From the NCBI RefSeq assembly GCF_900110755.1, contig NZ_FOFF01000041.1, positions 1-64,000 on the forward strand: DNA of 64,000 nt. The letters run 5' to 3'. The DNA comes from Streptomyces sp. yr375 (GTDB lineage: Bacteria; Actinomycetota; Actinomycetes; Streptomycetales; Streptomycetaceae). A program made the position numbers and the translations under genes. Of the stretch, positions 42,565 through 51,479 are shown in pieces (positions within the stretch are counted from its first letter, which is position 1; each line of letters opens with the position of its first letter). The notes under the pieces are model-generated. The model was given only the letters and a program-made list of their open reading frames with translations, was not told the origin of the DNA and did not search any database.

Positions 42565-42586
42565 CCGTTTCCCCCCCGCGGGACGA

Positions 42587-42624
42587 GGCGGCCCCATCCG
42601 GTGCGGCGACCGGGTGGGGCCGCC
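42587..42624 (+). terminator. Hairpin after the Rpf gene
   Basis: GGCGGCCCCATCCGG and CCGGGTGGGGCCGCC form a 15-base stem with one mismatch and an eight-base loop, 22 bases after the stop. The rest of the 390-base gap to 42956 holds no gene I can support; it is AT-richer promoter-like sequence. Confidence 0.8.
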
Positions 42625-42921
42625 GCGGTTGTGCCGGGGGCGTACGGAGGACGTGTGGGGGAGCCGTGCATTTCCTATGGTCCGTCAGGTCGCGCGATCT
42701 TGCGTGGATTCGGAATGCGGCGAGGGTCGGGGGAGGTTCTCCGGGCGCTTTTCGGCCGGTTATTCGAGGCCATCGGACGACACGCGGGAATTGCGTTCGA
42801 ATACGCGCGTAAGGCGTACGAAACCGCTCGTACGTGTGATGGAGTTCGACGAAACGCGTGTCGTGATCCTGTGACAGAAGTGTGACCGGAGTGATCCGCG
42901 GCACCGGTCCGGGGGCCGGGG

Positions 42922-42950
42922 TTCCGAGAGCGCGGCTCGCGGCCTAGCGT
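42922..42950 (+). promoter_or_regulatory. Leaderless promoter of the I78 gene
   Basis: TAGCGT at 42945-42950 is a -10 hexamer ending six bases before the ATG at 42957, with a weak TTCCGA -35 at 42922-42927 (17-base spacer). Transcription would begin at or next to the A of ATG. No Shine-Dalgarno is present, which fits. Confidence 0.5.
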
Positions 42951-42956
42951 GGCCGT

Positions 42957-43172
42957 ATGGCACCGAATCCCACTCCGCCAGCGGAGCCCCAGGACAGTCC
43001 GGACGGGTACGTCGGCCTCGAGGCCGCACGGGCCGAGCGGCTCGCGCGTGAACGGGGATGGTCGACGGTGCGCGCGTTGGCGCCCGGCACGATCATCACC
43101 ATGGAGTACCGCTTCGGGCGGCTGAATTTCGAGGTACGGGACGGACATGTGGCCCGCGCCTGGAAGGGCTGA
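42957..43172 (+). CDS. I78-family peptidase inhibitor
   Basis: A 71-residue protein. The C-terminal 50 residues carry the I78 pattern: LARERGWSTVRALAPGTIITMEYRFGRLNFEVRDGHVARAWKG, with the conserved RxLxPGxxxTMxYRxxRLN core. I78 proteins inhibit subtilisin-like serine proteases. There is no signal peptide, so it would act in the cytosol unless released. The gene appears leaderless. Confidence 0.82.
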   Translation: MAPNPTPPAEPQDSPDGYVGLEAARAERLARERGWSTVRALAPGTIITMEYRFGRLNFEVRDGHVARAWKG

Positions 43173-43231
43173 CAGGCAATCCCCGTAGGCGCTACAGGCG
43201 CTACGGCTGCTAGAGGTACTCGGGTACGGCG

Positions 43232-43277
43232 AAGGCCCCGGTTCCTGGAATTCATTGCTCCAGGGGCCGGGGCCTTT
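43232..43277 (+). terminator. Bidirectional terminator
   Basis: AAGGCCCCGG (43232-43241) pairs with CCGGGGCCTTT (43267-43277), and CCTGG/CCAGG extends the stem. It separates the I78 gene from the convergent PAP2 gene; short T runs occur on both strands. Confidence 0.8.
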
Positions 43278-43339
43278 CGGGTGCGGGACCGGGTTGTGCG
43301 TACCGGGGTCCCGCCGTTGTGGGGCAGGGTTCGTGCAGG

Positions 43340-44395
43340 TCAGCCGCCGGTCAGGGGGCGGGCCGGGGCCGGGGTCGGTGCCGTGCGCGGGAGGCGGTCG
43401 GCGTGCGGTGGGCGGCGGCTGCCGACCGGGGTGACCGGCGTGCGCTCCGAGCGGGTCGTGTGCGGGCCGGGGGCCAGATACACCGGCGCGCGCGGCGCAC
43501 GGGCCGGAGCGACCGGCTCATGGGCGGCCGGAGCTTCCTCCTGGACCATCGCGCGCGGCTTGAGCGACACGGGTACGGCGACCGGAGCGGGGGCGGGAGT
43601 GGGGGCCGCCGGAACCGGGACAGGGGCCGTGGCGGAGCGGCGCTCGCGCCGGCGGTCGCGGAGGGCGAAGATCGAGACCTCGGCGCGGGCGATCAGCGGC
43701 TCGCACCAGGGCAGCGCAAGCAGGACCAGCAGACCAGCCGCCCAGCCGAGCACCACGTCGCTCAGCCAGTGCGTACCGAGGTAGACGGTGGTGAGGCCGA
43801 CGCCGAGCGAGACCACCGCGGACACCGCGGACAGCCAGCGGCGAGCCCTCGGCGTGGAGGCCAGATACGCCAGGATTCCCCAGGTCACGACGGCGTTGGC
43901 GGTGTGGCCGCTGGGAAATATATCGCCGCCCAGGCCCATCTCGTTCGAACCGATGGTCGTCGCGTAGTGCGGGCCGAGCCGGCCCATGCCGAGCTTCGCC
44001 GCGCCGACGGTGATGTTCAGCAGCAGCAGCGACGCGCCCAGGGTGAGCATCGGGCGCAGGGTGTGCTGCCGCCAGGAGCGCCAGCCGAGCCAGGCGGCGA
44101 CCATCACGGCGGTCGGGCCACGCTGGCCCAGCACCACGTAGTAGTCGAGGAACGCGTGGATCTCGGGCCACTGCTGGTACGGCCGGAAGAACATGACCTG
44201 CCAGTCGAAGCGCACGAGCCACGAGGTGATCACCACGAGCCACACGATCGCCAGGTAGAAGGCCAGGGTCAGGGCGAGCAGGGCGACCCGGTGCCTGCTC
44301 ATCTTCGGCACATCGATGTGGGCCGGTCGTTCCGGCTCACGGTCGAGCCTCGCGAACACCCGGTCCAGACGGGTGAGGTTTTGTTCGGTACGCAC
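43340..44395 (-). CDS. PAP2-family phosphatase
   Basis: A 351-residue membrane phosphatase. Membrane helices lie at about 38-60, 90-110, 120-140, 165-235. The PAP2 signature has motif 1 KLGMGRLGP, motif 2 FPSGHTANAVV and motif 3 YLGTHWLSDVVLGWAAG. Such enzymes dephosphorylate lipid phosphates such as undecaprenyl pyrophosphate or phosphatidate. The last 110 residues are a Pro/Ala/Val-rich, Arg-containing tail that looks disordered. The GTG at 44395 is the only reasonable start. Confidence 0.92.
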   Translation of the reverse strand: MRTEQNLTRLDRVFARLDREPERPAHIDVPKMSRHRVALLALTLAFYLAIVWLVVITSWLVRFDWQVMFFRPYQQWPEIHAFLDYYVVLGQRGPTAVMVAAWLGWRSWRQHTLRPMLTLGASLLLLNITVGAAKLGMGRLGPHYATTIGSNEMGLGGDIFPSGHTANAVVTWGILAYLASTPRARRWLSAVSAVVSLGVGLTTVYLGTHWLSDVVLGWAAGLLVLLALPWCEPLIARAEVSIFALRDRRRERRSATAPVPVPAAPTPAPAPVAVPVSLKPRAMVQEEAPAAHEPVAPARAPRAPVYLAPGPHTTRSERTPVTPVGSRRPPHADRLPRTAPTPAPARPLTGG

Positions 44396-44601
44396 CTAAA
44401 CGACGTTACAGCGAGTGAGCTCAGGACCCGGCCGATTCCGCCGCTTTGTGATGACGATGTGATGTGGGATTGCTCTCAGAACGGTGTTTATCCCTCTGGA
44501 ATCATTATTCGTCGAACGCCGTTTCCTTCAATTCCTTTGATCATTCCAGGGGATAGTTTTAGGGAACTTATGAAAGGTTTCACTGAAAAGCAGGAGTCCT
44601 C

Positions 44602-45774
44602 TTACGGAGGACCGGAGCCGTTCAGCCACCACGCGCCGTACCCGGCCGAGGCCACCGCGACACACCCCAGCAGCAGCGCCGCCCTGGACGTCCGCAGCCG
44701 GGCCAGGGCCAGAGCGGCGGGCAGCAGCAGCGGGAACGCGGGCAGCAGCAGGCGCGGCTTGGAGCCGAAGTAGCTCGACGCGCACAGGGCCAGCGCGAGG
44801 ACGACACCCCCGTACACGAGCAGCGGGAGCGGCTGACGCTGCCGTACGCAGGTGACGTACAGCCACAGCAGCAGGGCGACGCCGACGACGAGTCCGAGGC
44901 CGGCGAGGGCCGACGGGAAGGACGTGAACTTGGCGGCGACGAAGCGGGCGAAGGCGTACCCGCCGTCGAAGCCGTTGCGCCAGCCCGCCTGGACGTCGAG
45001 GTAGCCGAGCGGACCGTGGCCGGTGCGGTGGCCGACCCACAGGACGTAGCCGGCCGCGCCGAGGGGGGCGAGGAGCATGCCGAGGGCGCGCCGGTGGGAG
45101 GGTGCGCCGGGTGTGGACGTCGCGGAGGAGTTCCCGTCGCGGAGGGAGGGCGTCATGGCGGCCGCCCATACCGCCGCGACGACGGCGAGTCCCACCGGGC
45201 GGGTCAGGCCGGACAACGACGCGAGGGTTCCCGCGGTCACCCAGCGGTCGGTGAGCACGGCGTACAGCGACCAGGCGGCCAGCGCGGTGAACAGCGACTC
45301 GCTGTACGCCATCGACTGGACGATCCCGACGGGCAGGACGGCCCACACCAGCACCGCGCACACCCCGGCCCGGCGCCCGTAGACGTGATCGGCGACCGCG
45401 AAGATCCCCCAGGCCGCGGCGAGCGAGGCGAGCAGGGACACGACGAAGCCGGCGTCGGCGTACGACAGCGGGGTCGCCGCGTGCAGGAGCCGTTCCAGCC
45501 AGGGGAGCAGGGGGAAGAAGGCGAGGTTGGAGTGGATGTCGCCGTTCGGCAGCCGTACCTCGTAGCCGTATCCCAGCTCGGCGACCCGCGTGTACCAGAG
45601 GGCGTCCCAGCGGGCGGTGAGCAGGGTGAACGCGTTCTTGTCGCGGGCGGCGCTCCACAGGGCGAGGGCCAGCAGGCCCAGGGCGCGCACGGCCGCGTAC
45701 CCCAGAAGGGCGGGGGCCGCCCGGCGCAGGGTCGCGGAGCCGGGGGGCGTCGCGCGTGTCTCAAGATCGGTCAC
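44602..45774 (-). CDS. PIG-V-like mannosyltransferase membrane protein
   Basis: A 390-residue polytopic protein with about nine helices. WDALWYTRVAELGYGYEVRLPNGDIHSNLAFFPLLPWLERLL at about 50-90 has the extracytoplasmic loop, with acidic and aromatic residues, seen in PIG-V/GT-C type glycosyltransferases using lipid-linked sugars. GIVQSMAYSESLFTALAAWSLYAVL and a C-terminal helix bundle follow. The substrate is unknown. The GTG at 45774 is used; the longer reading to 46008 has low-complexity His/Pro sequence without homology and overlaps the divergent promoter region. The preceding 206 bases (44396-44601) are unusually AT-rich. Confidence 0.82.
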   Translation of the reverse strand: MTDLETRATPPGSATLRRAAPALLGYAAVRALGLLALALWSAARDKNAFTLLTARWDALWYTRVAELGYGYEVRLPNGDIHSNLAFFPLLPWLERLLHAATPLSYADAGFVVSLLASLAAAWGIFAVADHVYGRRAGVCAVLVWAVLPVGIVQSMAYSESLFTALAAWSLYAVLTDRWVTAGTLASLSGLTRPVGLAVVAAVWAAAMTPSLRDGNSSATSTPGAPSHRRALGMLLAPLGAAGYVLWVGHRTGHGPLGYLDVQAGWRNGFDGGYAFARFVAAKFTSFPSALAGLGLVVGVALLLWLYVTCVRQRQPLPLLVYGGVVLALALCASSYFGSKPRLLLPAFPLLLPAALALARLRTSRAALLLGCVAVASAGYGAWWLNGSGPP

Positions 45775-46087
45775 AGGCTCGATTATCGGCGGGGACCGAC
45801 GGAGCGTGTGGGGCGCGTGCGGGGGCGCGTGTGAAGAGCGGTGCGTGGAGTGCCGGGGGAGTGTCTGGGGTGCGTCTGGAGTGTGTCTGGGCAGTGGTGT
45901 ACGCCACATGGGTTGCCCGTGGGGTGTGAGAGGTCCGCCACGTGGCCCAGGCGCGAACTCGCGTACGCTGCGTTCCACTCGTGTTCGTTTGCGCGGGCCG
46001 GAGACCACCGCTCCTCTCCGGCCGAGTCGCGGGGAGTCCCCACCCCGTGAGCCCGCCGGACCGAGGGATCACCTGGGAGGTACGTAC
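45775..46087 (+). other. Divergent intergenic region with GT-rich repeats
   Basis: About 313 bases between the divergent mannosyltransferase and transporter genes. The part 45838-45905 is rich in GAGTGTCTGGGGTGCGTCTG-like degenerate repeats. No gene is supported; promoters for both flanks must lie here. Confidence 0.5.
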
Positions 46088-47692
46088 ATGTCCTGGACGA
46101 CCACGGCCGCCGTTCTCGGGTTGCGCCGTCGGGCGGCCGGGGCCGGTGCCAACCGGTGGGTCGTCCTGGTGGTGCTGTGCGTCAGCCTGCTCCTGGTCGC
46201 CGTCGACGCGACCGTGCTGCATGTGGCGGTGCCCGCCGTCACCGAGGACCTGCGGCCCGGCGCGATCGAGCTGCTGTGGATCGTGGACACGTATCCGCTG
46301 GTCTGCGCCTCGCTGCTGATCCTGTTCGGCACGCTCGGCGACAAGGTGGGCCGCCGCCGGATCCTGCTGCTCGGGTACGCGCTGTTCGGCGTCGCCTCCG
46401 CGTTGGCGGCGTTCGCCGGGAGCGCGCAGACGTTGATCGTGGCGCGGGCGCTGCTGGGCGTGGGCGGCGCGATGATCATGCCGGCGACGCTGTCGATCCT
46501 GCGGCAGGTGTTCCCGGACCGGCGTGAACGGGCGCTGGCGATAGGCATCTGGAGCGCGGTGGCCGCGGTCGGCGCGGCGGTGGGTCCGCTGCTGGGCGGC
46601 TTCCTGCTCGAACACTTCTGGTGGGGCTCGGTCTTCCTCGTCAACATCCCGCTGATGCTGGTCAGCCTGCCGGTGGGGCGGCTGCTGCTGCCCGAGTCGC
46701 GCGGCGCGGGGGACGGCCCGTGGGACGTGGTCGGCGCGCTGACGGCGGCGGCGGGACTGTTCGCCGTCGTGCTGGGCGTGAAGCGGCTGGGCGGCGGCGA
46801 GCTGGGGCCGTTCACGATGGTGCCGCTGCTGGTGGGCGCGGTGCTGATCGTGTTGTTCGTACGACGTCAGCGGCGGCGCGTGCATCCTCTGGTGGACCTG
46901 CGGATGTTCGGGCGGCCGGCGTTCAGTACGTCGGTGGGGTGCATCGTGCTGGCGATGCTGGCGCTGGTCGGCCTGGAGCTGATCGCGGCGCAGTACTTGC
47001 AGTTGGTGCTGGGTCTTTCTCCCCTGGAGACGGGGCTACGACTGCTGCCGCTGACGATCGCCGCGATGGCGGCGGGGCTGGCGGGGGCGCGGCTGCTGCG
47101 GCGGTTCGGGCCGCGGCGGATGGTGTGCGGGGGGTTCGTGCTGACCGCGGTCGCGGTGCTGACGCTCACCGCGATGGGCGGGTCGGACAACGCCGGGCTG
47201 TTGCTGTTCGGGTTCGTGCTGCTGGGCTTCGGGCTGGAGACGACGTTGTTCGCGGCGTACGAGTCGATGCTGAGTGAGGCTCCGCCGGAGCAGGCGGGTG
47301 GGGCGGCGGCGATCGGGGAGACGTCGTACCAGTTGGGGGCGGGGATCGGGATCGCGTTGCTGGGCAGCGTGATGAACGCGGCGTACGTGCCTGGGCTCGC
47401 GTCGGTGCCGGGGGTGCCGGCGTCGGCGTCGGCCGCGGCGGGGCATTCGCTGGGCGAGGCTTACGAGGTTGCCGGGCGGCTCGGGGGGCCGGCGGGGGGT
47501 GCCCTGCGTCGGGCGGCGCGGGATTCCTTTGTGCACGGATTGCATGTGACGTTGCTGGTGAGTGCGGGGTTGTTGTTGCTGGGGGCGGTGATGGCGGTGC
47601 GGTTGCCGAGGGCGATGCAGGGTGAGGCCGCGTCCGTGGAGGTGCCGGTCCCGGGGCCCAGGGAAGTCACAGAGTCCCGCGTCTCGGTGTAA
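46088..47692 (+). CDS. DHA2-family MFS drug exporter
   Basis: A 534-residue transporter with 14 predicted helices. Motif A is in GTLGDKVGRRRILLLGYALFG, and motif C-like ARALLGVGGAMIMPATLSILRQVFPDRRERALAIGIWSAVAAVGAAVGPLLGGFLLEHFWWGSVFLVNIPL is typical of EmrB/QacA/LfrA-type proton antiporters. Asp in VDATVLHVAVPAV on helix 1 is the family coupling residue. The ATG at 46088 has GGGAGG seven bases upstream. No adjacent TetR-type repressor is seen, so regulation is unknown. Confidence 0.92.
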   Translation: MSWTTTAAVLGLRRRAAGAGANRWVVLVVLCVSLLLVAVDATVLHVAVPAVTEDLRPGAIELLWIVDTYPLVCASLLILFGTLGDKVGRRRILLLGYALFGVASALAAFAGSAQTLIVARALLGVGGAMIMPATLSILRQVFPDRRERALAIGIWSAVAAVGAAVGPLLGGFLLEHFWWGSVFLVNIPLMLVSLPVGRLLLPESRGAGDGPWDVVGALTAAAGLFAVVLGVKRLGGGELGPFTMVPLLVGAVLIVLFVRRQRRRVHPLVDLRMFGRPAFSTSVGCIVLAMLALVGLELIAAQYLQLVLGLSPLETGLRLLPLTIAAMAAGLAGARLLRRFGPRRMVCGGFVLTAVAVLTLTAMGGSDNAGLLLFGFVLLGFGLETTLFAAYESMLSEAPPEQAGGAAAIGETSYQLGAGIGIALLGSVMNAAYVPGLASVPGVPASASAAAGHSLGEAYEVAGRLGGPAGGALRRAARDSFVHGLHVTLLVSAGLLLLGAVMAVRLPRAMQGEAASVEVPVPGPREVTESRVSV

Positions 47693-47762
47693 ATCTCCCA
47701 CCCACGCACCACCCGTGACTGTTGGACGAGAGGTGAGCGTTGCCCGCGGCGGCGCGCCACCG

Positions 47763-47825
47763 TTCGCGGCTCGCGGCTCGCGGCTCGCGGCTCGCGGCTC
47801 GCGGCTCGCGGCCTGCGGCCTGCGG
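47763..47825 (+). repeat. Nine-unit heptamer tandem repeat
   Basis: One TTCGCGG, six CTCGCGG and two CCTGCGG units in perfect tandem (63 bp), 70 bases after the transporter gene. It is a probable slippage tract. Confidence 0.92.
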
Positions 47826-48229
47826 GGCCGAAGGGGAGTGAAGGGGGGGTGAGGTGTGTGTTGGGCGTGTGTCGGACTGGGGGTATGAGGCGTGCCTGGC
47901 GTGGCAGGCACGGACCTGGCGTGGCGTGGCGGGTCGGCGTGGGCTGGTGTGTTGGGCGTGTGGGACTGGGGGTGTGGGGCGCAGGCCCGGTCTGGTGGGT
48001 GCGGGCCTGGCGTCGTGGGCCCGTGTGGGTCTGGTGGCGTGGGTGTGCACTCGGCGTGTGCCGGGCTGGGTGTGTGGGGTGTGGGCCCGGCGGGGCTGGC
48101 GTGGGTCTGGCGTGGCAGGGTCGGCGTGGGCCTGGCAGGTGGTGGGCTGGTGGGGGTGGCGTGTGCTGGGCGTGGTTCGGGTGTACTGGACGTTGGCGTT
48201 GGTGGGTCGTAACGTCGGGTGGGATATTT
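47826..48229 (+). other. G/T-skewed low-complexity region without genes
   Basis: About 400 bases in which the top strand is made almost entirely of G and T with some C and very little A. It contains degenerate repeats such as GTGTTGGGCGTGTG, CCTGGCGTGGCAGG and GTGGGCCTGGCGTCG. Open frames of 60-130 codons on both strands have skewed, non-coding composition (Trp/Gly/Val or Pro/His/Thr). I find no gene, RNA motif or clear operator. Confidence 0.6.
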
Positions 48230-48272
48230 GACTAACGGTGCTAGTTTTTGGTTTCTGTCGGAGGATCTTTTT

Positions 48273-49463
48273 ATGTCCGCGTCCTCGAAGTTGCCGGCCT
48301 TCGATCCCGTTGATCCGCTGGGGATCGACGATCTGCTGGAGCCGGAGGATCTTGCGGTCCGGGATACCGTGCGGCGGTGGGCGGCGGACCGGGTGTTGCC
48401 GTATGTCGGCGAGTGGTACGAGAGCGGGGAGTTGCCGGTCATCCGGGAGCTTGCGCGGGAGCTCGGGGGGATCGGGGCGCTCGGGATGTCGCTCGACGGG
48501 TACGGATGCGCGGGCGCGAGCGCCGTGCAGTACGGGCTGGCCTGTCTCGAGCTGGAGGCCGCCGACTCCGGCATCCGCTCCCTCGTCTCCGTGCAGGGCT
48601 CCCTTGCCATGTACGCCATTCACCGCTTCGGCAGCGAGGAGCAGAAGCAGGCCTGGCTGCCGCGGATGGCCGCCGGTGAGGTCATCGGGTGCTTCGGGCT
48701 CACCGAACCCGACCACGGCTCCGACCCCGCCGGCATGCGGACGTACGCCAAGCGGGACGGCTCGGACTGGGTGCTCGACGGCCGCAAGATGTGGATCACC
48801 AACGGGTCCGTCGCCGGCGTCGCCGTCGTGTGGGCGCAGACGGAGGGCGGCATCCGCGGCTTCGTCGTGCCCACCGACACCGCCGGGTTCAACGCCCCCG
48901 AGATCAAGCACAAATGGTCCCTGCGGGCCAGCGTGACCAGCGAACTCGTCCTCGACGGCGTGCGGTTGCCCGCCGACGCCGTGCTGCCGGAGGTCACCGG
49001 GCTGCGCGGGCCGCTGAGTTGTCTGTCCCACGCGCGCTACGGGATCGTCTGGGGAGCGATGGGCGCGGCCCGCTCGTGTTTCGAGACCGCGGTCGAGTAC
49101 GCGAAGACCCGGGAGCAGTTCGGGCGGCCCATCGGCGGATTCCAGCTCACTCAGGCCAAGCTCGCCGACATGGCGGTCGAACTGCACAAGGGCATTCTGC
49201 TCGCCCATCATCTGGGGCGGCGGATGGACGCCGGCCGCCTGCGCCCCGAGCAGGTCAGCTTCGGCAAGCTCAACAACGTACGGGAGGCGATCGAGATCTG
49301 CCGGACCGCCCGCACCATCCTCGGGGCGAACGGGATCTCGCTCGAATACCCCGTCATGCGGCACGCGACCAATCTCGAGTCGGTCCTCACCTACGAGGGC
49401 ACGGTCGAGATGCATCAGCTCGTGCTGGGCAAGGCGCTCACCGGACTCGACGCCTTCCGCTGA
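48273..49463 (+). CDS. Acyl-CoA dehydrogenase, glutaryl-CoA dehydrogenase-like
   Basis: A 396-residue FAD enzyme. CFGLTEPDHGSDPAGMRTYAKRDG at about 139-162 is the first ACAD signature. WVLDGRKMWITNGSVAGVAVVWAQ follows. REQFGRPIGGFQLTQAKLADM is at about 288. The C-terminus NGISLEYPVMRHATNLESVLTYEGTVEMHQLVLGKALTGLDAF carries the catalytic Glu in YEGT, in the position used by glutaryl-CoA dehydrogenases. Substrate choice is inference. The ATG at 48273 has CGGAGGA about eight bases upstream; ACTA...TAGT (48231-48245) is a small inverted repeat before it. Confidence 0.92.
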   Translation: MSASSKLPAFDPVDPLGIDDLLEPEDLAVRDTVRRWAADRVLPYVGEWYESGELPVIRELARELGGIGALGMSLDGYGCAGASAVQYGLACLELEAADSGIRSLVSVQGSLAMYAIHRFGSEEQKQAWLPRMAAGEVIGCFGLTEPDHGSDPAGMRTYAKRDGSDWVLDGRKMWITNGSVAGVAVVWAQTEGGIRGFVVPTDTAGFNAPEIKHKWSLRASVTSELVLDGVRLPADAVLPEVTGLRGPLSCLSHARYGIVWGAMGAARSCFETAVEYAKTREQFGRPIGGFQLTQAKLADMAVELHKGILLAHHLGRRMDAGRLRPEQVSFGKLNNVREAIEICRTARTILGANGISLEYPVMRHATNLESVLTYEGTVEMHQLVLGKALTGLDAFR

Positions 49464-49477
49464 CCCGGCCCAGGGCC

Positions 49478-49506
49478 GAGGCAGGGCCGGTGAGCGGCCC
49501 TGCCTC
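49478..49506 (+). terminator. Convergent terminator
   Basis: GAGGCAGGGCCG and CGGCCCTGCCTC are perfect 12-base arms with loop GTGAG. The right arm reaches into the stop codon of the convergent SepF-like gene. Confidence 0.82.
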
Positions 49507-49942
49507 AGCTCTGGTTGAAGAAACCGTCCGCCCGATGCGCGGACGGGTCTCCGTTCACGATCTCCGTGTTGGCGGGGGTCAGCAGGAACACCCGCGTCGA
49601 CACCCGCTCGATCGAACCCCGCAGGCCGAAGATCAGCCCGGCCGCGAAGTCGACGACGCGCTTGGCGTCGCCCGCCTCCATGGCGGTGAGGTTCATGATG
49701 ACCGGCACGCCCTCGCGGAACAGCTCACCGATCGCCCGTGCGTCCCGGAAACTGTCCGGGGTGACGGTGCCGATCCGGCGGCCCTTCTCCTCGGCCGTGT
49801 CCGTGGCCACCTTTACCCGAGGGTCGGTGACCCAGGCGTCCCCGGAGTCGGTCCCCTCGGAATAGTCGTCGTCGTAGTAACGCTCGTCATCGTTGTCGTC
49901 GACGAGGCCAAGCCAGGCACTCGCCTTGCGCACCGATCCCAT
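49505..49942 (-). CDS. SepF-like cell-division protein
   Basis: A 145-residue protein. The N-terminus MGSVRKASAWLGLVDD resembles the membrane-targeting amphipathic helix of SepF. An acidic linker follows (DDNDDERYYDDDYSEGTDSGD), then the SepF core: RIGTVTPDSFRDARAIGELFREGVPVIMNLTAMEAGDAKRVVDFAAGLIFGLRGSIERVSTRVFLLTPANTEI. SepF anchors and bundles FtsZ. Streptomyces has one canonical SepF beside ftsZ and additional SepF-like proteins (SflA/SflB). This gene is away from ftsZ, so I read it as one of those. The ATG at 49942 has GGAGG at good spacing. Confidence 0.88.
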   Translation of the reverse strand: MGSVRKASAWLGLVDDNDDERYYDDDYSEGTDSGDAWVTDPRVKVATDTAEEKGRRIGTVTPDSFRDARAIGELFREGVPVIMNLTAMEAGDAKRVVDFAAGLIFGLRGSIERVSTRVFLLTPANTEIVNGDPSAHRADGFFNQS

Positions 49943-50273
49943 GGACGCCTCCTCTCACAGCGGTCACAGCGGTCTTTCTGCTATCCGCATTCCCCATGGT
50001 CGTCCATGATGCGGAGGTCGCGCCAAGTGGATAGACGCCGCGCGGGGGGTTTGTGACGGTACTGGTGCACAGCGAATACGTCGAGAGCCCGCGCCCCCCA
50101 AGGGTCGTGCAGCGTACGGCTGCTGACTGTGAGTGAAATATGATTCTTTGTGGCGGATGGGTGACGTACGGTGCGTCCGGGTGAACCGAACACCTCCTTA
50201 CGGCCTCCTTCCGGCCTGACAATCGGTCGATAACATGCGGCAGCTCAATGTCCCAAGGACGACGGGGGTTGTC
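49943..50273 (+). other. Divergent intergenic region
   Basis: About 330 bases between the divergent SepF-like and DUF5685 genes. It has the nine-base repeat CACAGCGGT twice at about 49957-49974, an AT-rich stretch at 50133-50152 and a small GGCC hairpin near 50198-50218. No gene is supported. Confidence 0.45.
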
Positions 50274-51479
50274 GTGTTCGGAATCGTCAGGCCGTGCGGT
50301 CATCGGCTCGGTGCGGGTCTCAAGACCCAGTGGATGGCGCACTTGTGCGGGCTCTGTCTCGCGCTGCGCGGCGACCACGGGCAGTTCGCGCGGGTCGTCA
50401 CCAACTACGACGGGCTGCTCATATCGGTTCTGACGGAGGCTCAGGCCGAGCGGACCGCGGCCGACGGGTGGCGGCGCACGGCCGGACCGTGCCCGCTGCG
50501 CGGGATGCGCACCGCGTCCGTCGCGCAGGGCGAGGGCGCGCGGCTCGCCGCCGCCGTCTCACTGGTGCTCGCCTCGGCCAAGGTACGCGACCACGTCGCC
50601 GACCGGGACGGGCTGCTGGCGCGGCGGCCGGTCGCCGTCGCCGCGCGCAGGGTCGCCGCGCGCTGGGGGCGGGCCGGGGAACGCGGCGGGGCCGCCGTCG
50701 GGTTCGACACCGCCGTCCTCGTCGACGCCGTGGAGCGGCAGACCGGCGTCGAGGCGCTCGCCGGTCCCGGCACCTCGCTGCGAACCGTCACCGAGCCGAC
50801 CGAGACCGCCACCGCCGCCGCGTTCGCGCACACCGCGGTCCTGGCGGGCCGGCCCGGCAACGTCGTGCCGCTCGCCGAGGCCGGCCGCCTCTTCGGACGG
50901 CTCGCGCATCTGCTGGACGCGGTCGAGGACCGGGCGGCGGACGCGGCGGCCGGTGCCTGGAACCCGCTGACGGCCACGGCCACCCCGCTCACCGAGGCCC
51001 GGCGCATCGCCGACGACGCCCTGCTCGGCATCCGGCTCGCCCTGCGCGACATCGAGTTCGAGGACGGCAGGCTGGCACATCTGCTGCTCGCCCACGAACT
51101 GGAGCGGTCGGTGGACCGGGCGTTCGGCACGTCCTCGTGTGGCCACGCGCACGCCCCCGGGCCGCAGGGAGCCTTCGGGCCGCCACCCACCGGGCCGTAC
51201 GTCACCCAGGGACCTCAGGGACCTCAGGGACCCCAGGGGCCCCATGAGCCTCAGGGGCCCGGGGGTCCGAACGTGCCCGGCAAGCGGGGCTTTCTGGCCG
51301 GGTGTGCGGTCGCGCTCGGGCTGTGCTGCACCTGCCAGGTGTGTTGCGCCGACGAGTTCGAGGGGCCGTGGTCGAGGAAGAAGCGTGAGGGATGGTGCCG
51401 CGACGGCTGCGACTGTGACTGCGGCTGCTGTGAAGCGTGTGAGTGCTGTGAGTGCTGCGCCTGTGACTGCTCGTGCTGA
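50274..51479 (+). CDS. DUF5685 protein with collagen-like linker and Cys-rich tail
   Basis: A 401-residue protein. The DUF5685 domain (about 1-270) begins VFGIVRPCGHRLGAGLKTQWMAHLCGLCLALRGDHGQFARV and retains PCGH, CGLC and PCPLRGM, likely metal ligands. Residues about 295-340 are a Gly-Pro-Gln linker (GPQGPQGPQGPHEPQGPGG). A short hydrophobic Cys segment (GCAVALGLCCTCQVCC) is next, and the last 28 residues contain 14 cysteines. The metallothionein-like density suggests metal or thiol chemistry; no activity is known for the family. The GTG at 50274 matches the family start MFGIVRPC. Confidence 0.85.
   Translation: MFGIVRPCGHRLGAGLKTQWMAHLCGLCLALRGDHGQFARVVTNYDGLLISVLTEAQAERTAADGWRRTAGPCPLRGMRTASVAQGEGARLAAAVSLVLASAKVRDHVADRDGLLARRPVAVAARRVAARWGRAGERGGAAVGFDTAVLVDAVERQTGVEALAGPGTSLRTVTEPTETATAAAFAHTAVLAGRPGNVVPLAEAGRLFGRLAHLLDAVEDRAADAAAGAWNPLTATATPLTEARRIADDALLGIRLALRDIEFEDGRLAHLLLAHELERSVDRAFGTSSCGHAHAPGPQGAFGPPPTGPYVTQGPQGPQGPQGPHEPQGPGGPNVPGKRGFLAGCAVALGLCCTCQVCCADEFEGPWSRKKREGWCRDGCDCDCGCCEACECCECCACDCSC

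Noticed and set aside
42601..42885. A 94-codon plus-strand frame between the Rpf and I78 genes
   Set aside because: It starts within the Rpf terminator, its codon third positions are not G/C-biased, and no ribosome-binding site precedes it.
48228..48247. TTGACT and TAGTTT as a promoter for the acyl-CoA dehydrogenase gene
   Set aside because: The hexamers are only eight bases apart, too close for a sigma-70-type promoter.
47036..48619. A 527-codon minus-strand frame, Pro/His/Thr-rich
   Set aside because: It arises from the G/T-skewed tract and the ends of two plus-strand genes; composition is not protein-like.
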